A stretch of 64,000 nt of DNA from the NCBI GenBank assembly GCA_015501075.1, contig JADNYJ010000072.1, positions 62,001 to 126,000 of the forward strand, in the 5' to 3' direction. Source of the stretch: Gymnopilus junonius. Taxonomy: Eukaryota > Basidiomycota > Agaricomycetes > Agaricales > Galerinaceae. Each line of letters begins with the position of its first letter. Within the stretch, counting starts at the first letter, position 1. Positions 10,362-23,832 of the stretch are shown piece after piece. The translations under genes and the position numbers were made by a program. The notes below the pieces were generated by a model. That model made no database searches. It was not told the DNA's origin and worked only from the letters and a program-made list of their open reading frames with translations.

Positions 10362-13300
10362 ATGTCATTACCTCATCCATACCATCGCCACCATCTCGAT
10401 CCCAACCCAAGGCCCGTTCCTATTTTCGATTCCGATGAAGACCAGCAGGACCGATCTCATTCGAGGCAGACTCGGAGGGCACTGCGCGTGCTGAACCCGT
10501 CCGATTCGACTTGTTCGTTGGGGAGCGTCAATGTAAGCGATAGCGGCTGTGCAGTGTCGTCACCGTCGCTCTCCATAGCCCATCCGCGGTTGCTCTCGCC
10601 TTCGCCCTCGCCCTCCCGCCCTCACTCTGCCTCCACGTCATTCTCCCCCTCAGCTTCTCCTTCCACCCATACTTCTCCTTTCTATCCCCTCCCCTCTCAC
10701 CCTCTCCACCCTCCCATCCGACCACCAGAACCATAAGCAAAAACAAGCAGAGTTAAGCGACAAGATCAAACGCCGCCGACGCGCTTTTGCAGATGCTATA
10801 GCACAAGCTGCGGGAGAGGGCAGGATCCGTATACGCAGCCGTATCGGTATGCGTATGCTGCTGCTGGGTCTTTGAGGCGTGTTCGGGATGGGCAGCAGCA
10901 GGATCAGCGTTATTCAAGCCTAGACAAAGCCAGGTTCAAGATTCAGGCGAGGACGGGGATCGTGTGCGGTCTACTGCGACTTTGACCTCCACGCTCCCGC
11001 CGTATGAGGAGTGTGGTGAAGAGGGTTTGGGTGAGGAGAGGATGTAGTTGTTATATCTCCTGAGGGTGCCGGTGTCGGTGCCGGCGATCATCCACAGCTT
11101 CTTCAAGTTCCTCAACGTGCTGTTCTGTCTAATTCTAACTCCCAATGCGTCTACCTCTCGGTCTCAGTCTCTGTCTCACCATCATGTACAGCCGCTACCG
11201 CATCTCCATCCGCCTACGCCTCCCCCCTCCGTCCTCGTCCTACGGAGAAAGAGAAAGAGAGAGACTTCGGGTTATCGTATACCGCCCCTCCCCCTCGAGT
11301 ACCAGCGTCACCAGTGCCACCAGCATCTCCTGTTCAAGACATCCATTCTCCCCGGCCGAAGAGGGAGACGAAGCTCAAGCTCAAGTTTGTGGATATAAGG
11401 CCTCTGTCGATTCATAGCAAGCGGGCACAGGAGCGGGAGCAGCAATCATACCAGCAGCAGTCATACCGTGATCCTTCGCCAGAGCATTGGCATAGCGCAG
11501 ACTATGGAGGTGGTGGTAGATACTACGACCACGACTACGACTCACAGGCGTATGGGTATCAACATCCAACTCAACTTCAACACTCGTATGCGTATCCGTA
11601 CACGTACCCGCCTCCTGCTTTGCGTCCAGCCCAGTACAACCCCCGTTATGCACCTTTGCCCACCCCCATGCTGATGCCGATGCCGCCTCCGCTAGCTGCC
11701 CATCCTCACCCCCATTTGACCAGTTATAGTCATGGCGGGATGGTGCCCACTGCTTCTGTTCCTGCTTCTGCTTCTGCTTCTCATTCGCGATATCATGGGG
11801 CTTATGGTGCCCTGCCTCTTTCTGCCCATCGTCACCGCCAACAGCAGCAGCAAAAACAGCTACACCGCCGTCAGCAACAACAGCATCCTCCGTCGTTGAG
11901 GCCCTCGTATGAGCCCTCAGCTTCCAAGTATTCAGATGCAGCTTCAGCTTCGACTTGGGCTTACTCGGACGTTTACCCACCTCAGCCTCAGCCTCAGCCT
12001 CCGTGGTCCCAAGTTCAGCCTCACCCTACGTCTCAATCATACTCCTGTCCTCACCCTATATCTCAACCATACTCCAATTCTTATTCTTCTTCTACGCCCG
12101 CACCCGCACCTCCAAACCGAAACCCCATCAGAACCAACAGGAGTCACGCTCCGCCGGTTGTAAAGTTGAGCGTGGATGGGTTGTCGTATGTTGATGCTGA
12201 TGGTGATGGTGTTTGGGAGGGGGGAGGTGGAGGTGGAAATGTTGGGGGAGGTGCTGGTGCTGGTGGACATGGAGGACGTGAGGGTGCTGGTGGAGGTGCT
12301 CGAGGAGGTGTGGGTGTGGTGGGTATGGGCGCTGCTGCTGCCGGGGCTATTGGTGACGGAGCTATTGGTGAAGGCAACGCTGGTGCTCGACCGCGTCATC
12401 GAGGTCAAGTTCAACCTCAACCTCAAATGCGTTCTCGAGATCCTCAGCGTCATCCTCAGCGTCAACCTCAGCATCAACCTCAGCGTCAGCTTGTGAGAGC
12501 TGCAGAAACATATCGCGTTCCGTCCCAAGCTCAAGCACGCTCTACACGACCTGTGGATGTGAATGTAGTTATCTCTCAACAGCCGCGTCACCATCCAGGG
12601 ATGACGGCATCACTGTCGACCTCAATGGCCACTTCCGCTTCAAAGTCGCAGTCAGGACCAACTTCAGGCCGAGCGTGGTCATCGACGGCAACAGCGGCGG
12701 GGAGGATGAAGACGACAACGAGAAAGAAAACGGCAAAAAACCCAAAAGGTCTCCCATTTGACTCAGAGGGGAGGAGAGAATGGAGTTCGGATCTGTGTGC
12801 GTTTTGTGATGATAATCTCGGGACGTGTGAGTTGGTCTTTTTTTCTTTGATTTTTTTTTGGGGGGGAGGGATTTGATTTTTTTATTCTTATTCCTTTCCG
12901 TCTTTCTTTTATCCTAAATACTAACCCCCCTCTCTCTATCTTTGCCTACAGGCTGCAACGCCCTCTGGTGCCCATGCATGGTGTATGCGGGGAATAAAGC
13001 GCGAGTGGAGTATCTTGATGAGAAGGATGGGGTGTTGCCTGATGAGGAGCGGGGTACGTGCAGTGGGGATTGTTGGATCCATGGGCTGTTGACTGTTTTC
13101 ACGGGGTGTGTGGGCGGGTGGGTTCTTCAGGTGGGTCTTACTTACTTCCTTTGTCCTCTGTCCTCTGTCCTCTATATTCTCTCTCTTATCCAAACATTTC
13201 CACTGACTTCTTCCTTACTTTTTTCTCTTCAACTCGTAGATCCCAACCCGCACCTCCATCCGACACCGATACGCTATCGCAGGTGATGGACTGGACGATT

Positions 13301-13401
13301 GTTGCGCGGTGATGTGTTGTTGTGCGCCGTGTGCGCTTGCGCAGGAGAGGAGGGAGATCGAGTTGGAGGAGGGGTGGAGGAAGAGGAGGAGGGGACGATA
13401 G
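10362..13401 (+). pseudogene. PLAC8-domain gene, copy B (hybrid of C-type 5' and A-type 3' parts)
   Basis: Exon 1 is 10362-12826, exon 2 12952-13130 and exon 3 13240-13401. Exon 1 is nearly identical to copy C, apart from at least seven one-base deletions between about 10680 and 11240, mainly missing C in C-rich runs. These close the frame after about 125 codons; it reopens in register near 11314. From the start of intron 1, through both remaining exons and the 3' flank, the gene is instead identical to copy A. The PLAC8 domain itself, with its CPC and CCC motifs, is intact. If the deletions are consensus errors, the product would match copy C in length, about 940 residues. Confidence 0.75.
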
Positions 13402-16400
13402 GGTTTGAGAGGGTTTGATATATTTGAATGAATAACCCAGAAGGGAAGGGAATAGCCAAAAAAGGGATAGTGCGGTGAAAGAGAGAGAAGTAACTGTCTG
13501 TTTTCTGGTCACCTTTTATTCAGACTGACATAGTTTCCCCTCCCCCGAAGGGCGAGAACAGGGGAAACAGAGTTAGTAGTGACCATGGTGCGTAATCTCA
13601 CCTTTTCAGTCACATTTTCATTGGCCTGGTGCTGTCAGCTGTCTAATTAAATGTTGGAGTTAGAGACCTGTATTCATCTGAAAATAAAGGAGGCATCTAC
13701 TAACCTTGATCTATTCCTTGTTCGCTTTTGTGGTTCGCTTTCGCTGTTCCCTTCTCCCTCACTCCTCTAGCGGCCATCTAATCAAGCCTTCGATTTAAAC
13801 ACTTGTACAATGCGGAAAATATAGGATATATTTACGAACATTGATATTTTCTTATTCTTGGGCTTTCTTCAAATCAATGCATCAAGAGTAAATTTGGATC
13901 GAGTATATTTTCGTCAATGGCCATTTTGCGAGGATGGCGAAAGGCCCTGATGCACTATTCAAGTCAGCCACCCGAAACAAAGTAACAAAATTTCATGCTT
14001 ACCTCACTATAACTTGCTCATTCATCCTTCCTTCATTCTTCGTTTGTGGCCAATTCTTTTCCTTCTTCCAAGTCCTCGGCTTTCTCGCCACCTTTGTCCT
14101 AATTATCAAGTCAACCACTCGAAACAAAGTCACAAATCATTATGCTTACCTTACTATGACTCGCGCATTCTTCCTTCCTTCATTCTTCATCTTTAGTCGA
14201 CCTTTCTTGCCCTCGAAATTATCAAGTTGAGCATTGGAAACAATTACATGACTCACCTTGTTTCCCTGTCAATGTTGGCTCTGTTGACCTATCAAAATAT
14301 CCAGTAAGCACACCTACTTGGATGAAATAAGGATTCTTTTGACTCACCAGACCATTCAAGTTGACACACATTAGAGCAAGTATGGACAGACAACGCAAAA
14401 TACTGGCAGAGTTTCGCCATAATGATGGGAGAGAGCAACAAAGACGACTCAAATTTCTCTCGGCTTTTTCATAACTTCCATTGCTTCTTTTCTCTTCCGC
14501 TCATCGCATATTCAGAAGCACCTCCGAGTTTTCTCACCATACCTTCCCCGGATATCAATGCTACCATTACGATATTTCATTTCAATTCTCAACAATCTCA
14601 CCTCTGACGTCTTTTGCCACATCCCAATCTTCTCCCTCAGTCTCTTCTCAATCGGAGTCATTCCATATCCCAGAGTTGCCTTCTAAATATATTTTTCTCA
14701 TCAGGACTCCTGAAAATACACATCGTCTCATCCACCAAATCTTAGACTTCATCACTCTTCTTCGGATTTAGTTCCTGACTAGTAGTCTTGGAGTTACATA
14801 CCAAAGTTTGATCCCAGGTGCTTCTTTGCATGTGCTGCGCTGCAGCAGCTGCAATTTGTTCTCTTTCCATCTGTCTCTCAAAATTATATCACTTGGAACA
14901 TTGGCATCTATGTCTTTGATATAAGGCCTATTTGAACCTCTCAATGCTGCAATAGCGTTATGGAATTCAAATTCCTCACTTCCATCCTATTTTTAAGTCC
15001 GTATCCACACAAGCCCGAAGTGACTTCCTGAGCGCTGCTAAACAACAAATATTTCATTCCATCATCTTCTGAATCATCATCTCCATATTCTGATTTGTTC
15101 TAGCCTTTAAACCTGACAAGAGTTCTGGTAACTGCTGGGTTAGGCCAAGCTGCCCCGGGCCCAGGCGGTCACATCCAGATGCGCTGCTGTGTGCACTGCC
15201 ACTGATGGGTCTAGCCTAGACTACTGTAATCTATGTGATCTAATCTACCAGTCTGTACCTATCCAATCCGAATGGGCTGAATGGCTAGCCTGGCTCGCCA
15301 GTCGATCAAATGATCAGAGAAGTGGCAAACGTACTTTTCATATTGCCAGAGTTGGGCTGTCTAAGAGCTGGGTGATTTGGAGGAAGAGCACAAATCTCAA
15401 TATGTGAAATGATGGAAATGATCAACCATCCTCTCCTCTATACCCATTTCTGCTCCAAGAAGCACTCATTTTTCCGGTATAATGTAATATTCAGCTGTTG
15501 CAAGTGGTGCTTCAGCTCGGCAAATAAGATGAATGAGATGAATGGAGTATCATTTCTTGCTGACATATCCAAGATGTGTCTGGTCATTTAAACACTGTAC
15601 GACATGAATTGAGTGTGCTAGTCTAGTTCCCTGCTACGTAGTGCACAAATCTCTAAGTAAATAATGACGAGAGTGAGAGGAATCTATTCTAAAAATAGTT
15701 CACTGGCAGTAGTATGTCTGCAAGTGCATACGCTGTGAACATTTTCACATTCACTAAATCTTTCAGCATGAAATGAATTTAGTGTAGAGAAACAGGACTC
15801 AAAGAGCTAAATTATGAATTGAGATCAAAGATCAAAGGTTCGGTATAGACGATACCAGATAAAGAGTTTGAGTTATCTAATCTCTTCAATATGCCCATCA
15901 GGCGCTCATCAACTCCTTCGCAACTTCCTTGTTACCCCTTCAAAACCCTGATTGCCTCTTCCAGTTGAAAAGAATTATAGCCAAATGCAATGGTTTATTA
16001 ACTTACTGAGATGCTGGACCCAAAGATTGGCCCTCGATGAATGAGAATTGCCGATCTCCTCCATACACATCTGATGGCTTGACAACAGTACTGTCAATGT
16101 TCGCCATTGTGGAATAATCCACTTTGCACATCATAGCGCTAGAAGAACAGTTGGCTAATTATCTGACAGAATAGGACATGGAACAAGTCCAACGTTTCAG
16201 TACAAAAAATTTCAAAGATATGGAGCTCGGAACGCACACACATCTCCCGTCTCTTCTCCTCCGTTCCCAATTCCACACTTGCATAAAAATTACCGCACAA
16301 ATCGCACTTCTTCTGTACTCGGGTCCGGTGTACGTTATCCATCAAATGTACTAAGAAGCTCGAAATTTTCGCCGCTAGCAGTGGAAGAGCATATGAAACG

Positions 16401-19400
16401 ATTCTTTCTGTTGTTTATGATTTCTTCGAAGTGGCTTGTTTCTGATCCTCATCAATTTCGACTGGTATTGTTGTTTCATCTCTGACAGAATGAAGCTTCT
16501 GTAATGCTCGGATGAATTATGAACTTCACATTGGCACCTCTGAGATATTGAACTCTCGAGATTGAATGGAACGGAATCAGAGTGAAGTTGCAGATCCAAG
16601 CTCAGAGACAAAATCTTAAAGTGAAACACTCTCTCAAGTCAAGAACATGATTTCAATCTCACTACAAATCTATTCTAAATCACTGGATGTGTAGTCAATA
16701 GCAGTAGAATGGCAATCCAAATCCCATTCGAAAGGATGAGCACAAGTCCGTCATTTCATCATTTTTGGCAAGTCCGATCACCCTCACACCGATTCATTTG
16801 CTCGCTTGCACGTTCTGGATCCGAATCACTTCCATTACGCTAGGAGCTTCCTTAGCTCTCACTAAATACAGGCAGGCTTAGAAACGTATATAAGCTATGC
16901 GAACTCGTTGGTTTATTCCCCAGCATTCGGTCTTCCCTCTTCACCTCTTCACACTTTGCTACATCTCCTCCTCCACTTTTCTCGACCTTCGTGTTGCTTG
17001 CCACTGGGAGCTGAAGACGACAACCATCAGAGGCGTAAGTATTTCCACCCGTGTTCTCGCTTGCCCTTTACTCATGAGATGCCACCAGAACTGCAAGAAT
17101 GACACAAGGTAAGCAACATTGTGCACTCAAGGGCGGACGGATACCCACTCCAGCGATGTAGAACCCGACCGCCTGACACAGACATCCCTTTGTGAGTTCT
17201 GCAGTCATCACAGTGCACACCGCCTCAGCGACGCTGACCTGACGTTTCCCAGATATCCCCACCAACGACCAGGCGCGCGTTGACAGCGCGAAGGAGCATG
17301 CTAGAGGGATGAAAGGTAAGAATCGAATTGTAATTCGCAGACGCAAGTCGACTTACCTAGCCAGATCGCTTCTGATTCGAACGCATGCGGCGGTGGCGGT
17401 GGCGGCGGTGAGGGTTTGCGAACACGGCTAGAGGAAGTAACAAGGTGAGTATCTCGAGCAGATCAATATGGAACTGAAAACTTGCCACCTTCAGCGAGCA
17501 GCACTGGCTCCGACTTTTCGGCCAGCTGTACGTGCTCCTCACATCCTTGCAGCTCGGTATCCTGACGTAACTCGACAGTCGAGCAAGATCAGCACGATCT
17601 CGACTGGAAATAGTCGAGATCGCTGTCCATGGGCGAAGCTAATAAAGGAAAAATAAGTACATGAGCAATAATCAAAGAAAGACCAACACTGACCGCGTTC
17701 ATCTCGACCCTAGCACGCCGCCTCACACCTCTAGAAGAGAGGTATGACGAACAGGAGTCGGTCGCGCGGGCGCGCTCCTCCAAACTGCCTTAAGTCCTTC
17801 CTCCTCCTCTATTCCTCCTACGCCCTTTCGTACACCCATTGCAGATACTTGGCGAGTTCGAACGCGTAAACCTCGACTGGAAATAGTCGAGACGGCTGTC
17901 TATGGTCAAATAAAGGCTGGGTAAAGAATGTGAGGAATGGTCCAGAGTGAATAGTGACTCACCACGTACTTCTAGACCCCAGCACGGAGCCGCCTCACCA
18001 CCAGAAGAGAGGCATGACGAACAGGAGTCGGTGGCAGCGAGCACGCCGCCCTGACACTGCCTGTACGTCCCACCCTCGTCCTCAGTTCCTCCTCTGCATC
18101 CCAACACCGTCACAGACTCGTTGGCGACTCCGAACGCAACTCCGAATGTACAGATCTCGACAACTTGCTGTAGTCGAGGCAGCTGTCCGATGCAGGTGGT
18201 GGATGGAAGGCAGCACCGTGACGTTGAGGCGAGAGAGAGGCGGTGTGTGGGTAGTGGAAGAGAGCAAGCTAGAGAAGCCAGATGGGTGAGTCGAGCGGTC
18301 ACAAAGGAATCATCGGATGTCACTTACCAACATAGGGATTTCTTTCCGAGAAGAGGGAGCGACAAGAGTCAGTGGCGGCATATACGCTCCTCCACTTGGG
18401 CTGTAGGTTCCCGCCTTGTTCTCAACTCCTCCTGTACCGTCCTAACCCCCAATTGTGCACTGCAGGCCGCAGTCGACTCTGATCGGGTAGATCTCGACCA
18501 CAGCAAGTAGTTGAGACCGCTACCGATGCGCTTGACGATTGTGCGGTGGATAAAAGGCGGCAGCGTGACATTGAGGCGAGAGGGAGATGGTGGGTGATGG
18601 AAGAGGATGGGCTGATGAGATAGAGGTGAGCACATGAGGCGAAACGAGAGCTTCCAATGTCACTTACCGCATTGGAACTAGGTCCGCCAGAGGAAAGGAA
18701 CGACAGGAGTCGGTAGCGGTGGATACACCCCTGCACATCGTAAGTCCTCCATTCGTCCTCAGGTCCTCCCGACCCCTCACTTCCTCATCGCAGGCTGCTG
18801 CCGATGCCGAACGTGTATGTCTGGACAGCTTCCCGTAGTCCAGACCACTGGCCGTGCTCGTGTCGAGTGGGTGACGCATGCAAGGGGTGCATGGTGATGC
18901 GAGGGAGAGAGTGCACTGAGTAGAACATAGGAGGTGAGTAAACGCACTTTAGAATGAAAAGTTGGCAGAAAAACATACCTTGGCTTCGGCCTGTACCCGC
19001 CACAAATGCCTTTGCCACCAGGAAGCGGCTCGCTGCGGATATCTCTATCGGTAACGCACTGTGAAGATCAAGGCCGCTCCCAATGCTGAAGACACCTTGT
19101 TGGTTGAGAGACGGGGGCGAGAGAGAGAGAGCTGAAAAAAGAACGGTAAGTAAGAACCTTGAAGTGAAAGATGATCATGAGAAACTTACAGAAAGGTCCG
19201 ACATGAAAAACTTCAGAAAGAATAAGTGCAGAGGAGACGGCGTGCTGGACAAAAGACAGGTCCACAGCGCCAAGTTGCCGCATATTTCGATTTACCCACG
19301 GCCCGTTCTCCTTTCCCGCCGCCGCCTCCTTGCTGAAAGACAACGCCGACTGCTCCTATCGTTTCTGAAGACAGAGCGGCAAACAGCAGGATGGCAGTGA

Positions 19401-19534
19401 TTCAGATGTGTCGCCTCTTTTTCTGTACTGTATCATCTTTTTTCCTTCCTCGTTGCTGTTCTCATTCTCATTCTCAGTCGCAGTCGCCTCAGTCTTACAG
19501 TCGACCAATCTACAGCTAGACCACTCTGCAAAAA
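13402..19534. repeat. Spacer 2 of the PLAC8 tandem array (duplicate of 4216-10361)
   Basis: It repeats spacer 1 at an offset of about 9.18 kb, including the minus-strand module pair (about 13930-14225), the TATA element (about 16886) and the hairpin array (about 17450-19075). Between about 16110 and 16355 the differences from spacer 1 are almost all C/T or G/A changes at CpG. Between about 16870 and 18190 they are mostly one-base deletions in spacer 2. No recognised gene was found. Confidence 0.85.
17450..19075 (+). repeat. Array of exon/intron units with conserved hairpins (copy 2)
   Basis: This is the duplicate of 8270-9900. The same ERQESVAA-like and VVETAVDA-like exon segments, intron borders and CTCGAC/GTCGAG stems are present. 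Several one-base deletions relative to copy 1 occur in its first half, up to about 18190. The second half is essentially identical. Confidence 0.5.
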
Positions 19535-22500
19535 ATGTCATTACCTCATCCATACCATCGCCACCATCTCGATCCCAACCCAAGGCCCGTTCCTATTTTC
19601 GATTCCGATGAAGACCAGCAGGACCGATCTCATTCGAGGCAGACTCGGAGGGCACTGCGCGTGCTGAACCCGTCCGATTCGACTTGTTCGTTGGGGAGCG
19701 TCAATGTAAGCGATAGCGGCTGTGCAGTGTCGTCACCGTCGCTCTCCATAGCCCATCCGCGGTTGCTCTCGCCTTCGCCCTCGCCCTCCCGCCCTCACTC
19801 TGCCTCCACGTCATTCTCCCCCTCAGCTTCTCCTTCCACCCATACTTCTCCTTTTCTATCCCCTCCCCTCTCACCCTCTCCACCCCTCCCATCCGACCAC
19901 CAGAACCATAAGCAAAAACAAGCAGAGTTAAGCGACAAGATCAAACGCCGCCGACGCGCTTTTGCAGATGCTATAGCACAAGCTGCGGGAGAGGGCCAGG
20001 ATCCGTATACGCAGCCGTATCGGTATGCGTATGCTGCTGCTGGGTCTTTGAGGCGTGTTCGGGATGGGCAGCAGCAGGATCAGCGTTATTCAAGCCCTAG
20101 ACAAAGCCAGGTTCAAGATTCAGGCGAGGACGGGGATCGTGTGCGGTCTACTGCGACTTTGACCTCCACGCTCCCGCCGTATGAGGAGTGTGGTGAAGAG
20201 GGTTTGGGTGAGGACGAGGATGTAGTTGTTATATCTCCTGAGGGTGCCGGTGTCGGTGCCGGCGATCATCCACAGCTTCTTCAAGTTCCTCAACGTGCTG
20301 TTCTGTCTAATTCTAACTCCCAATGCCGTCTACACTCTCGGTCTCAGTCTCTGTCTCACCATCATGTACAGCCGCTACCGCATCTCCATCCGCCTACGCC
20401 TCCCCCCTCCCGTCCTCGTCCTACGGAGAAAGAGAAAGAGAGAGACTTCGGGTTATCGTATACCGCCCCTCCCCCTCGAGTACCAGCGTCACCAGTGCCA
20501 CCAGCATCTCCTGTTCAAGACATCCATTCTCCCCGGCCGAAGAGGGAGACGAAGCTCAAGCTCAAGTTTGTGGATATAAGGCCTCTGTCGATTCATAGCA
20601 AGCGGGCACAGGAGCGGGAGCAGCAATCATACCAGCAGCAGTCATACCGTGATCCTTCGCCAGAGCATTGGCATAGCGCAGACTATGGAGGTGGTGGTAG
20701 ATACTACGACCACGACTACGACTCACAGGCGTATGGGTATCAACATCCAACTCAACTTCAACACTCGTATGCGTATCCGTACACGTACCCGCCTCCTGCT
20801 TTGCGTCCAGCCCAGTACAACCCCCGTTATGCACCTTTGCCCACCCCCATGCTGATGCCGATGCCGCCTCCGCTAGCTGCCCATCCTCACCCCCATTTGA
20901 CCAGTTATAGTCATGGCGGGATGGTGCCCACTGCTTCTGTTCCTGCTTCTGCTTCTGCTTCTCATTCGCGATATCATGGGGCTTATGGTGCCCTGCCTCT
21001 TTCTGCCCATCGTCACCGCCAACAGCAGCAGCAAAAACAGCTACACCGCCGTCAGCAACAACAGCATCCTCCGTCGTTGAGGCCCTCGTATGAGCCCTCA
21101 GCTTCCAAGTATTCAGATGCAGCTTCAGCTTCGACTTGGGCTTACTCGGACGTTTACCCACCTCAGCCTCAGCCTCAGCCTCCGTGGTCCCAAGTTCAGC
21201 CTCACCCTACGTCTCAATCATACTCCTGTCCTCACCCTATATCTCAACCATACTCCAATTCTTATTCTTCTTCTACGCCCGCACCCGCACCTCCAAACCG
21301 AAACCCCATCAGAACCAACAGGAGTCACGCTCCGCCGGTTGTAAAGTTGAGCGTGGATGGGTTGTCGTATGTTGATGCTGATGGTGATGGTGTTTGGGAG
21401 GGGGGAGGTGGAGGTGGAAATGTTGGGGGAGGTGCTGGTGCTGGTGGACATGGAGGACGTGAGGGTGCTGGTGGAGGTGCTCGAGGAGGTGTGGGTGTGG
21501 TGGGTATGGGCGCTGCTGCTGCCGGGGCTATTGGTGACGGAGCTATTGGTGAAGGCAACGCTGGTGCTCGACCGCGTCATCGAGGTCAAGTTCAACCTCA
21601 ACCTCAAATGCGTTCTCGAGATCCTCAGCGTCATCCTCAGCGTCAACCTCAGCATCAACCTCAGCGTCAGCTTGTGAGAGCTGCAGAAACATATCGCGTT
21701 CCGTCCCAAGCTCAAGCACGCTCTACACGACCTGTGGATGTGAATGTAGTTATCTCTCAACAGCCGCGTCACCATCCAGGGATGACGGCATCACTGTCGA
21801 CCTCAATGGCCACTTCCGCTTCAAAGTCGCAGTCAGGACCAACTTCAGGCCGAGCGTGGTCATCGACGGCAACAGCGGCGGGGAGGATGAAGACGACAAC
21901 GAGAAAGAAAACGGCAAAAAACCCAAAAGGTCTCCCATTTGACTCAGAGGGGAGGAGAGAATGGAGTTCGGATCTGTGTGCGTTTTGTGATGATAATCTC
22001 GGGACGTGTGAGTTGGTCTTTTTTTCTTTGATTTTTTTTGGGGGGGAGGGATTTTATTTTTTTATTTTTATTCTTTTCCGTCTTTCTTTTATCCTAAATA
22101 CTAACCCCCCTCTCTCTCTATCTATCTTTGCCTACAGGTTGCAGCGCCCTCTGGTGCCCATGCATCGTATATATGGGCAATAAAGCGCGACTAGAGTACC
22201 TCGATGAGAAGGATGGGGTGTTGCCTGATGAGGAGCGGGGTACGTGCAGTGGGGATTGTTGGATCCATGGGCTGTTGACTGTTTTCACGGGGTGTGTGGG
22301 CGGGTGGGTTCTTCAGGTGGGTTTTATCATCTCACCTTTCCTCTCTCGTCTTTCCTCCTCTCCTCCTCCTCTCTCTCTGTCTTCGATCGCGTCTCTTTCT
22401 CTTATTCAAGCACCTCACTCACTCTGTGTACCCTCTTTTGTAGATCCCAACCCGCACCTCCATCCGACACCGATACGCTATCGCAGGTGATGGACTGGAC

Positions 22501-22605
22501 GATTGTTGCGCGGTGATGTGTTGTTGTGCGCCGTGTGCGCTTGCGCAGGAGAGGAGGGAGATCGAGTTGGAGGAGGGGTGGAGGAAGAGGAGGAGGGGAC
22601 GATAG
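19535..22605 (+). CDS. Giant PLAC8-domain protein, copy C (intact, 937 aa)
   Basis: Exon 1 (19535-22007), exon 2 (22138-22316) and exon 3 (22444-22605) join in frame to 937 codons. Residues 1 to about 805 are low complexity: Ser/Pro-rich first, then Tyr/Pro/His/Gln-rich with QQQQ tracts, then a Gly-rich block. The last 130 residues or so are a PLAC8 domain (Pfam PF04749) with DLCAFCDDNLGTC, a CPC motif, GTCSGDCWIHG and DDCCAVMCCCAPCALAQ, ending in a basic tail. PLAC8 proteins are usually 100-190 residues and are membrane-associated Cys-rich proteins linked to cell-size control and metal tolerance in plants and animals; the fungal role is not established. The exon 2-3 region and intron 2 differ from copies A and B. 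The start is the ATG shared by all three copies. Confidence 0.85.
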
Positions 22606-23832
22606 GGTTTGAAAGGGTTTGAGGGGGTTTGAGAGGGGGCTTTGAGGGCTCTCCTTGAGTTGTTTTGGTGACCGAGCGATGATTAGTGACTCCTTGAACT
22701 GGGTGGTGAATTGGCATATGTGGAGCCAGTGATGGCTTGAAGTTGATTGACGATGAATGGGTGGACGATGGATGGAGAGTGGGTGGAGTGGACCGAGAGC
22801 GGATGGATGGATGGTGGATGAATAGACAGATGGATATCAACGGAGGATGCTTCCGTTTCGACAGCTCGCTGCTCGCTGCTGACGATTTTCCAGAAAACTG
22901 TCCATGCCCACTTTACTATAGCGCAGAGATCTCTGCCTCTCAGGTCACCTCCCGCACTGGGCGGTTTGGTTTCATTTTTATCAAGTCTTAACCCTATGTG
23001 CTTCGTGGGTTGTGTGTTTGATGATTTCGGTCGGCGTTTTGGCTTCAACCACCGGGTCTGTCTTAATTTCAACTTCGAACTCGACTTCGGCCACGACGGT
23101 GTGCTCATCAGCGAGGGTCGACAAGTCGACTTGACTATGCTCAATGATTTCACTGACATGACGCTATGTTCCATCTGCCTCCCGTGCCCACTTGTTCTTT
23201 TTGGCTATGTCAAGGTTTTTGGAATCTGGTTTCGTTTCTGGACGGTGATCTCTCTCTCTCTTCCTATAATCAAATCTGGATGGACTTTTCATTCCGGCTT
23301 CCGGCTTCTGGCTTCTGGATGATTTTGACTTTACGCTAGATCCATATAATACCTGACGACCACCCACCCTCTCAAGGTATTACCTCTGCAGTGAACATGG
23401 GTGTGGAAAAGACGGTCGATCTTTATTTTCTACTTTTTCATGTTTATTTCTCCTATATATATCAGAGTACATTGGAAGATGTATCTACGCTTATTTAGCG
23501 TTGATCTTTGAATTTTATTCTAATTTCGAACTCTCTTCTTTCGTGGACAACGTTGAGAGTATTTTTGACTGTTTTGGCGCTCTAGCATTCCTCGGCCAAT
23601 TGACTGTCTTGGGAACCTTTGTCCTCGAGTAAATATTGAAAGTTTTAGGAAACGAAGAAGGAAGACTATGTATGATAGTCCTGTAGAAATTTTACGATTT
23701 TTTGATAGTAGAGTCGATTTGAGCTTGCAGAACTAATAGCCCGTAATTCCAGAAAGCCCAACGTGGAACGTGGGAAAGTGATCTAATAGGCCATTTTCTT
23801 TGGCTCGTTTTCATGTCTCGCTGGTCTTCCCA
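22606..23832. other. Intergenic region right of the PLAC8 array, no gene recognised
   Basis: The first 250 bases contain G-rich and GGAT-type simple repeats. Sequence diverges from the 3' flanks of copies A and B soon after the stop codon, marking the right edge of the duplicated unit. Open frames here are compositionally biased and lack conserved motifs. Confidence 0.6.

Noticed and set aside
11381..11980. 199-codon minus-strand frame antisense to PLAC8 exon 1 (also at 20562-21161 and 2112-2825)
   Set aside because: It is a shadow of the low-complexity + strand exon, explained by its codon bias.
22683..23174. 163-codon minus-strand open frame right of the PLAC8 array
   Set aside because: It is made largely of repeats (SIHPPSIHP-like from GGAT-type DNA) with no conserved motif or exon partners.
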